Shown: piece after piece, positions 5,436 to 9,355 of the stretch
Layout: the number at the start of each line of letters is the position of its first letter
Position numbering within the stretch: position 1 is the first letter of the stretch
NCBI GenBank assembly: GCA_900549885.1
Contig: URQA01000097.1
Coordinates: 1-9,355 of the forward strand
Direction of reading: 5' to 3'
From: an uncultured Eubacteriales bacterium
GTDB lineage: Bacteria > Bacillota > Clostridia > Oscillospirales > Oscillospiraceae
Length of the DNA: 9,355 bases
The notes under the pieces: generated by a model
Databases searched by the model: none
What the model saw: only the letters and a program-made list of their open reading frames with translations
What the model was told of the DNA's origin: nothing
Position numbers and translations under genes: made by a program

Positions 5436-5728
5436 ATCGTTTAACCTCCTGTGAATGCCTGAATGGCCCCGTCGTCGTCGCGGGCTCCGTATCGTTCGCT
5501 TCCGGCCTTGGCCAAAAGCTCACTCACTCCGCCGCTCCTCCTCTCCAAACCAAACCCACTTCGCTGGGCTTTGGTTTGGGGCGGCCTTCGGCCGCTGTTC
5601 AGGGCGTCTCCCCGGGGGCAAGGCCCCTGAAAGAACGGCCCGTTCCGACTCTGGTCGTTGATACTGACAGATGCTCTATGCCGCGGACAGCCCGGAGGGC
5701 GCCCCGGCCACGGCTCACGCCGCGTTTC
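5436..5728. other. 293-nt structured non-coding gap between infA and rpmJ
   Basis: No gene is seen. The stretch is packed with inverted repeats: a 14-bp stem with one bulge at 5545-5579, a 6-bp GCGGCC/GGCCGC stem at 5581-5595, a 7-bp stem closing 5598-5631 around a CCCCGGGGG core, and a short GAACGG/CCGTTC palindrome at 5633-5645. None is followed by a T tract, so they are not standard terminators. They could be a repeat element, an RNA-processing region, a folded leader for the rpmJ-rpsM-rpsK-rpsD group, or several of these. Confidence 0.65.
5545..5579. repeat. Long inverted repeat (14-bp stem, 6-nt loop) in the infA-rpmJ gap
   Basis: The left arm 5545-5558 (CCAAACCAAACCCA) pairs with 5565-5579, with only C5569 bulged; the loop is 5559-5564. 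It is the strongest hairpin of the gap. The absence of T residues on either side argues against a terminator. Confidence 0.8.
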
Positions 5729-5947
5729 TTACTTGGATCTCCAGGTGATGCGCCCTCTGGTCAAGTCATAGGGCGACATCTGGACGGTCACCTTGTCACC
5801 GGGCAGAATACGGATGAAATTCATCCGCAGCTTGCCGGAGATGTGCGCCAGGATGATGTGTCCGTTTCCAATGTCCACATTGAATGTGGTGTTGGGAAGG
5901 GCTTCGGTGACGACGCCCTCCAGTTCGATCATATCGTCTTTCGCCAA
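5729..5947 (-). CDS. infA: Translation initiation factor IF-1, TTG start
   Basis: IF-1 binds the 30S A site during initiation. The 72 residues form the single OB fold: MAKDDMIELEGVVTEALPN, ENGH-like GNGHIILAHISGKLR (27-41), FIRILPGDKVTVQMSPYDL (44-62) and the end RGRITWRSK. The full canonical N-terminus is reached only from a TTG codon at 5947; GGAGG at 5961-5957 is 9 nt upstream. The nearby ATG at 5955 is in another frame and gives only eight codons. The KOW-domain gene ends 4 nt upstream, so the two are probably translationally coupled. A TTG start implies a reduced initiation rate. Confidence 0.96.
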   Translation of the reverse strand: MAKDDMIELEGVVTEALPNTTFNVDIGNGHIILAHISGKLRMNFIRILPGDKVTVQMSPYDLTRGRITWRSK

Positions 5948-5951
5948 AGCG

Positions 5952-6224
5952 TCATACCTCCATTTCGTCTCGAAAGGACGCCAGCAGCTGCCGCAGCTGC
6001 CGGTCGCGCACTGGCTGCCCCTCTCTGACTAATTCGATGGCCGGATGGTCCATCGCCCCCACGTACTCCACGTGCTTGGCGTTTTTCCGCTTGGGGGCGG
6101 CCACCCTTCTCTTTTTCCCGTCGGCCAGCAGCAGGACCCCGTCCGATGCGTCTAAGACACAAAACAGGCAGCCCTGATCCCGGCCCTGGCGGGAACGAAC
6201 GATCTGCGCTCTCTCAACCCTCAT
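5952..6224 (-). CDS. KOW-domain RNA-binding protein (L14E/L6E/L27E-like) between map and infA
   Basis: This 90-residue protein opens with a KOW-type fold: the AQIVRSRQGRDQGCLFCVLD stretch (6-25), then VLLLADGKKRRVAAPKRKNAKHV (30-52, in part), which resembles the small clostridial KOW proteins commonly encoded at this place. The KOW motif binds RNA in ribosomal and transcription-elongation proteins. The charged C-terminal third (60-90) has no motif I recognise. ATG 6224 overlaps the map stop as ATGA, with GGGAG about 9 nt upstream, and infA follows after 4 nt, so it is embedded in a coupled map-KOW-infA block. A role in ribosome function is inferred from domain and position; no specific function is established from this sequence. 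Confidence 0.88.
   Translation of the reverse strand: MRVERAQIVRSRQGRDQGCLFCVLDASDGVLLLADGKKRRVAAPKRKNAKHVEYVGAMDHPAIELVREGQPVRDRQLRQLLASFRDEMEV
5957..5961 (-). promoter_or_regulatory. Ribosome binding site that fixes the infA TTG start
   Basis: GGAGG on the minus strand lies inside the last codons of the KOW-domain gene, with 9 nt to TTG 5947. This spacing supports the TTG over the out-of-frame ATG two bases downstream of the site. Confidence 0.75.
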
Positions 6225-6991
6225 GCGTCCAGTTCTCCCGGCGCGGTGAGAATCTCCGGGTCGCCTTCCGTGATGAGGATGGTGTTTTCATAGTGGGCCG
6301 CCAGAGAACCATCCGCTGTGACGGTGGTCCATTTATCCTCCAGCACCCGAACCTGCCAGCCGCCCTGACAGACCATTGGCTCTACGGCAATGGTCATGCC
6401 CGGCTGGAGACGGGGACCGTGGCCGGCAGGTCCGAAGTTGGGCACTTCTGGGGCCTCGTGGAGCTTGGTGCCCACGCCGTGGCCCACAAAGTCCCGCACC
6501 ACGGAGTAGCCGTGGCGCTCCACATACTGCTGTACAGCATGGGAGATGTCGGATACCCGCTGTCCGGCCCGGGCGTGCTTGACGCCCTCCCAGAAGCTCT
6601 GCTGTGTGACTTGGATCAGCCGCAGGGCCTCTTCGCTCACCTTCCCGCAGGGAAAGGTGGCGGCGCAGTCGCCGTGGAAGCCATCGACGAAGGCGCCCAC
6701 GTCTACGCTGACGATGTCACCCTCCTTGAGCACCACCTTTTTTGAGGGGATGCCGTGGATGACCACGTCGTTTACCGAGATGCAGGCGGACCCGGGGAAG
6801 CCCCCGTATCCCAGGAAGGAGGGTTTCCCTCCCTGGCTCTCGATGAACTTGCGCACCGCGGTATCTATTTCCAGGGTTGTGACGCCGGGGACTACCAGCT
6901 TTCCCGCCAAAGCGCGGGCCGCCGCGGTGATCCGTCCGGCTTTTCGCATGCAATCCAGTTCTCTGGGGGATTTCAGAGTGATGAGTTCCAT
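6221..6991 (-). CDS. map: Type I methionine aminopeptidase
   Basis: The enzyme removes the initiator methionine from nascent proteins when the second residue is small. The 256-residue protein has the pita-bread fold without an N-terminal extension (type Ia). The five metal ligands are all present and match E. coli numbering: Asp97 and Asp108 (SVDVGA, HGDCA), His171 (GHGVG), Glu204 (AVEP) and Glu235 (HYENT). The conserved His79 (VIHG) and His178 (LHEAPEVPN) are also in place. The frame stays open upstream into adk, but ATG 6991 fits best: it gives the canonical MELITLKSPRELDCMRKAG start, lies 1 nt after the adk stop, and follows GGAG by 7 nt. Its own stop overlaps the next gene. Confidence 0.98.
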   Translation of the reverse strand: MELITLKSPRELDCMRKAGRITAAARALAGKLVVPGVTTLEIDTAVRKFIESQGGKPSFLGYGGFPGSACISVNDVVIHGIPSKKVVLKEGDIVSVDVGAFVDGFHGDCAATFPCGKVSEEALRLIQVTQQSFWEGVKHARAGQRVSDISHAVQQYVERHGYSVVRDFVGHGVGTKLHEAPEVPNFGPAGHGPRLQPGMTIAVEPMVCQGGWQVRVLEDKWTTVTADGSLAAHYENTILITEGDPEILTAPGELDA

Positions 6992-6992
6992 A

Positions 6993-7625
6993 TCAGATCT
7001 CCAGCGCCTTGAGCACCGCCTGGGTGGTTGCCTCGATAGTGGGCTGATTGTCCACCGGCCGCAGAATGTTCCGCCTGGCGTAAAATGCCTTGAGCGGCTC
7101 GGTTTCCGCGTGGTAGACCTCCAGCCGGCGCTTGACTGTCTCGGGCTTATCGTCATCCCGCTGCTCCAGCGCACCGCCGCACTTGTCGCACACGCCCTCC
7201 CGCTTGGGAGGAGCGTTGTGGATGTGGTAGGTGGCGCCGCAGGTGTGGCAGAACCGCCGGCCCTCCATGCGCTCCTCGATCTCCGCATCGGAGATCTCCA
7301 GAGACAGTACCTTGTCAAAGGTGATGCCCGCCTCTTCCAAGGCTTCCGCCTGGGCGATGGTACGGGGCACTCCGTCCAGAATATAGCCGTCCCGGCAGTC
7401 GCTCTGAGCTACCCGCTCCGCCACGATGCCGATGATCACATCGTCCGGGACCAGCTTGCCCGCATCCATATAGCTCTTGGCCTGGAGTCCCACGGGCGTG
7501 CCGTTCTTCACGGCCGCCCGGAGGATGTTTCCAGTTGATATGGCGGGAATACCCAACTTCTCACTGAGGACCGCCGCCTGGGTGCCCTTCCCAGCGCCCG
7601 GGGCGCCGAGCATGATCAGCTTCAT
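6993..7625 (-). CDS. adk: Adenylate kinase, zinc-binding LID type
   Basis: The enzyme interconverts ATP plus AMP and two ADP. The 210 residues show the P-loop GAPGAGKGT (7-15), the AMP-binding region STGNILR (30-36), DGVPRT (84-89) and the LID with Cys126, Cys129, Cys146 and Cys149, the four-cysteine zinc site of Gram-positive enzymes. The start is taken at ATG 7625 because it gives the family's MKLIMLG start and lies 8 nt after GAGGG; an in-frame GTG at 7634 directly abuts that site. The usual DGFPRT motif has Val in place of Phe at residue 86. It lies 18 nt after secY and 1 nt before map, the standard Firmicutes order. Confidence 0.98.
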   Translation of the reverse strand: MKLIMLGAPGAGKGTQAAVLSEKLGIPAISTGNILRAAVKNGTPVGLQAKSYMDAGKLVPDDVIIGIVAERVAQSDCRDGYILDGVPRTIAQAEALEEAGITFDKVLSLEISDAEIEERMEGRRFCHTCGATYHIHNAPPKREGVCDKCGGALEQRDDDKPETVKRRLEVYHAETEPLKAFYARRNILRPVDNQPTIEATTQAVLKALEI

Positions 7626-7643
7626 GACGCTCACCCTCTTTTC

Positions 7644-9002
7644 TTATTCAAGGAAGCCCTTGTAGTGGCGCATCATCAGCTGAGCCTCCAGAGCCTTGGT
7701 GGTCTCCAGCGCCACGCCGACCACGATGATAATGGACGTGCCGCCGATGGCCAGACCGCTGCCGGCAGTGGAGCCGGCCGCATTCATGATGTTGCCCGTG
7801 ATGGTGGGCAGCAGGGCCACAATAGCCAGATAGATGGCGCCGAACAGGGTGATACGGGAGATGACTTTGTGGAGGAAGTCGGCGGTGGGCTTACCAGGCC
7901 GGAAGCCGGGAATAAAGCCGCCGTTCTTCTTCAGGTTGTTGGCCACCTCCACTGGGTTGAACTGAATGGTGGAGTAGAAGTAGCTGAACATAATGATCAA
8001 CAGGAAATACACGATGCTGTAGATCAGCCCGGTATTGTCAAAAATGTTCAGGAACGTGTTCCAGCCGCTGCCCTCCTGGGTGGCGCTAGGCACAAACATG
8101 CCGATGGTGGCGGGGATGGACGCGATGGTCTGAGCAAAGATAATGGGCAGCACGCCGGACATATTCACCTTAATGGGAATATGGCTGGACTGGCCGCCGT
8201 ACATCTTCCGGCCCACTACCCGCTTGGCGTACTGCACGGGGATGCGCCGCTCGGCGTTGGTGATAAACACGATGAACACCACCAGAGCCAGCATCCCGAT
8301 GACGATCAGGGGGATGAAAGCAGGATGCAGAGTATGGGCACTAGCACTATCTGCGCCATTCGCCCAGTTGGATACGCCGCCGACAATAGAGGACACCATG
8401 GTGGGGCCGCGGGAGACGATACCAGCGAACAGAATAATGGAGATCCCGTTGCCGATGCCGAACTCGGTGATCTGTTCACCCAGCCACATGACAAAGGCGG
8501 AACCGGCCACAAAAGCGGCGATGATCACGATGGCCGCCCATACGCCGTAGCCTTCAGGCACGTTGAGCATGGAGATACCGTTGTTGTTGTAGTAGTTGAT
8601 CCAGGTGTAGTAGCCAAAGCCCTGGAGCAGGGCAATGCCCACGGTGGTGTAGCGGGTGATGGCCGTCAGCTTGCGCTTGCCCTCCTCGCCGCCCTCCTTC
8701 TGCATCCGCTCCAAGGCCGGGATGGCGATGGTCAGCAGCTGGATGATGATGGAGGCGTTGATATAGGGCTGGATGGACAGGGCAAACAGAGTCGCCTGGG
8801 AGAACGCGTCGCCGCTCATCACGCTCAGCAGGCCGAAAATAGTAGCCGACTGCTGCTGCATATAGTCAGACAGTGTATTCCCGTCGATAAAGGGCACCGG
8901 GATGGCGCAGCCCACCCGGAAGATGAGCAGGGCGAAGATGGTGAACAGGATCTTATTGCGCAGCTCCTGCACCTTCCACGCGTTTCTGAGGGTCTGAATC
9001 AT
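7644..9002 (-). CDS. secY: Preprotein translocase subunit SecY
   Basis: SecY is the membrane channel of the Sec translocon. The 452 residues give ten hydrophobic segments, roughly at 18-37, 74-94, 115-135, 153-173, 183-207, 228-249, 282-303, 325-345, 383-402 and 418-436. Signature stretches are SIQPYINASIIIQLL (76-90), LGEQITEFGIGNGISII (174-190), the cytosolic loop NAERRIPVQYAKR (249-261) and the NPVEVANNLKKNGGFIPG loop (349-366). The length is slightly above the usual 420-440; part of the extra is in a polar loop near 210-228. ATG 9002 starts 1 nt after the rplO stop, and its GGAGGTGATC site lies within the end of rplO. Confidence 0.99.
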   Translation of the reverse strand: MIQTLRNAWKVQELRNKILFTIFALLIFRVGCAIPVPFIDGNTLSDYMQQQSATIFGLLSVMSGDAFSQATLFALSIQPYINASIIIQLLTIAIPALERMQKEGGEEGKRKLTAITRYTTVGIALLQGFGYYTWINYYNNNGISMLNVPEGYGVWAAIVIIAAFVAGSAFVMWLGEQITEFGIGNGISIILFAGIVSRGPTMVSSIVGGVSNWANGADSASAHTLHPAFIPLIVIGMLALVVFIVFITNAERRIPVQYAKRVVGRKMYGGQSSHIPIKVNMSGVLPIIFAQTIASIPATIGMFVPSATQEGSGWNTFLNIFDNTGLIYSIVYFLLIIMFSYFYSTIQFNPVEVANNLKKNGGFIPGFRPGKPTADFLHKVISRITLFGAIYLAIVALLPTITGNIMNAAGSTAGSGLAIGGTSIIIVVGVALETTKALEAQLMMRHYKGFLE

Positions 9003-9003
9003 C

Positions 9004-9355
9004 TCAGATCACCTCCGCCGTACCGCCTGCCTTTTCGATCTTCTCTTTGGCGGAGGCGGAGAACGCGGACGCCCGGACCGTGAGCTTTTTGGTGACCTCG
9101 CCGTTGCCCAGGATCTTGACGCCGTACTCGCACTTGGAAAGGATGCCCTTTTCCAGCAGATCGCAAACATTCACCGTGGCTCCGTCCTCAAACTTATTGA
9201 GCGCGGAGACATTGATGACTTCCAGGGGCTTGGCGAAGATGTTGTTGAAGCCCCGCTTGGGCAGCCGGCGGGCCAGGGGCATCTGGCCGCCCTCAAAACC
9301 AATGCGGACGCCGCCGCCGGAGCGGGCCTTCTGGCCCTTGTGGCCGCGGCCGGCG
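9004..9355 (-). CDS. rplO: 50S ribosomal protein L15, N-terminus beyond the window
   Basis: L15 is a late-assembly 50S protein that binds 23S rRNA. The visible 116 residues begin in the conserved glycine- and arginine-rich region AGRGHKGQKARSGGGVRIG, continue with FEGGQMPLARRLPKRGFNN, and end in ASAKEKIEKAGGTAEVI. About 30 N-terminal residues of a typical L15 of about 147 lie outside the window, so the start cannot be assigned. The stop TGA (9006-9004) is followed after 1 nt by secY, the universal spc-operon order. Confidence 0.98.
   Translation of the reverse strand, partial: AGRGHKGQKARSGGGVRIGFEGGQMPLARRLPKRGFNNIFAKPLEVINVSALNKFEDGATVNVCDLLEKGILSKCEYGVKILGNGEVTKKLTVRASAFSASAKEKIEKAGGTAEVI
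9007..9016 (-). promoter_or_regulatory. Extended Shine-Dalgarno site for secY inside rplO
   Basis: The minus strand reads GGAGGTGATC, a ten-base complement to the 16S rRNA 3' end, with secY ATG 4 nt after its last base and 9 nt after GGAGG. It overlaps the last codons of rplO, so secY translation is probably efficient and coupled. Confidence 0.85.

Noticed and set aside
5581..5631. Terminator between infA and rpmJ
   Set aside because: The stems are strong but no T tract follows on either strand, and the essential genes downstream would then need their own promoter, which I do not see clearly.
5929..5955. ATG at 5955 as the infA start
   Set aside because: It is out of frame with IF-1 and stops after eight codons.
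6992..7318. N-terminal extension of map into adk (365-codon frame)
   Set aside because: The extra 109 codons overlap the conserved adk frame; ATG 6991 gives the normal type Ia start with a good ribosome binding site.
7665..9083. Plus-strand open frame of 472 codons spanning secY
   Set aside because: It mirrors the secY reading frame and translates into low-complexity His/Gly/Asp-rich sequence without family features.
1..9355. CRISPR array, insertion sequence or other defence system
   Set aside because: No regularly spaced repeats, transposase or defence-type genes are present; all intact genes are housekeeping or the regulator-oxidoreductase pair.

Overview
The window is a GC-rich stretch of a Gram-positive chromosome in which every supported gene lies on the minus strand. 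Read in transcription order, from high to low coordinates, it is the distal part of the spc/alpha ribosomal-protein locus: rplO (N-terminus cut by the right edge), secY, adk, map, a small KOW-domain gene, infA, rpmJ, rpsM, rpsK, rpsD, rpoA and rplQ. A separate unit follows: an HxlR-family regulator and an Old-Yellow-Enzyme-type flavin oxidoreductase cut by the left edge. The KOW gene between map and infA, rpsD between rpsK and rpoA, AGGAGG-type ribosome binding sites, a cysteine-free S4 N-terminus and a BaiCD/BaiH-like flavoenzyme together suggest an anaerobic Clostridia member, possibly a gut Oscillospiraceae relative. The taxonomic call is inference.

Layout. 9355-6993: rplO, secY and adk, with gaps of 1 and 18 nt. 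6991-5729: map, the KOW gene and infA are translationally packed (1-nt gap, ATGA overlap, 4-nt gap). 5728-5436: a 293-nt non-coding gap full of inverted repeats. 5435-2852: rpmJ, rpsM, rpsK, rpsD and rpoA, closely spaced with strong Shine-Dalgarno sites. 2851-2457: a second long non-coding gap (395 nt) with imperfect stems. 2456-2115: rplQ, then a strong intrinsic terminator at 2100-2072. 2114-1773: non-coding DNA holding a degraded second copy of the rplQ 3' end and terminator, and the probable hxlR promoter. 1772-1338: the HxlR regulator. 1337-1175: a candidate promoter, a dyad and an intrinsic terminator hairpin. 1174-1: the flavoenzyme.

How the genes work together. The large operon supplies ribosomal proteins, initiation factor 1, the RNA polymerase alpha subunit, the translocon channel SecY, adenylate kinase and methionine aminopeptidase: protein synthesis, export, N-terminal processing and nucleotide balance. 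The regulator-oxidoreductase pair looks like an accessory redox unit next to this core locus.

I see no wholly new system. The points most worth a second look are the duplicated rplQ 3' end, which could be an integration scar; the two structured gaps inside an otherwise tight operon; the TTG start of infA; the terminator hairpin in front of the flavoenzyme; and that enzyme's Trp in place of the usual active-site Tyr.
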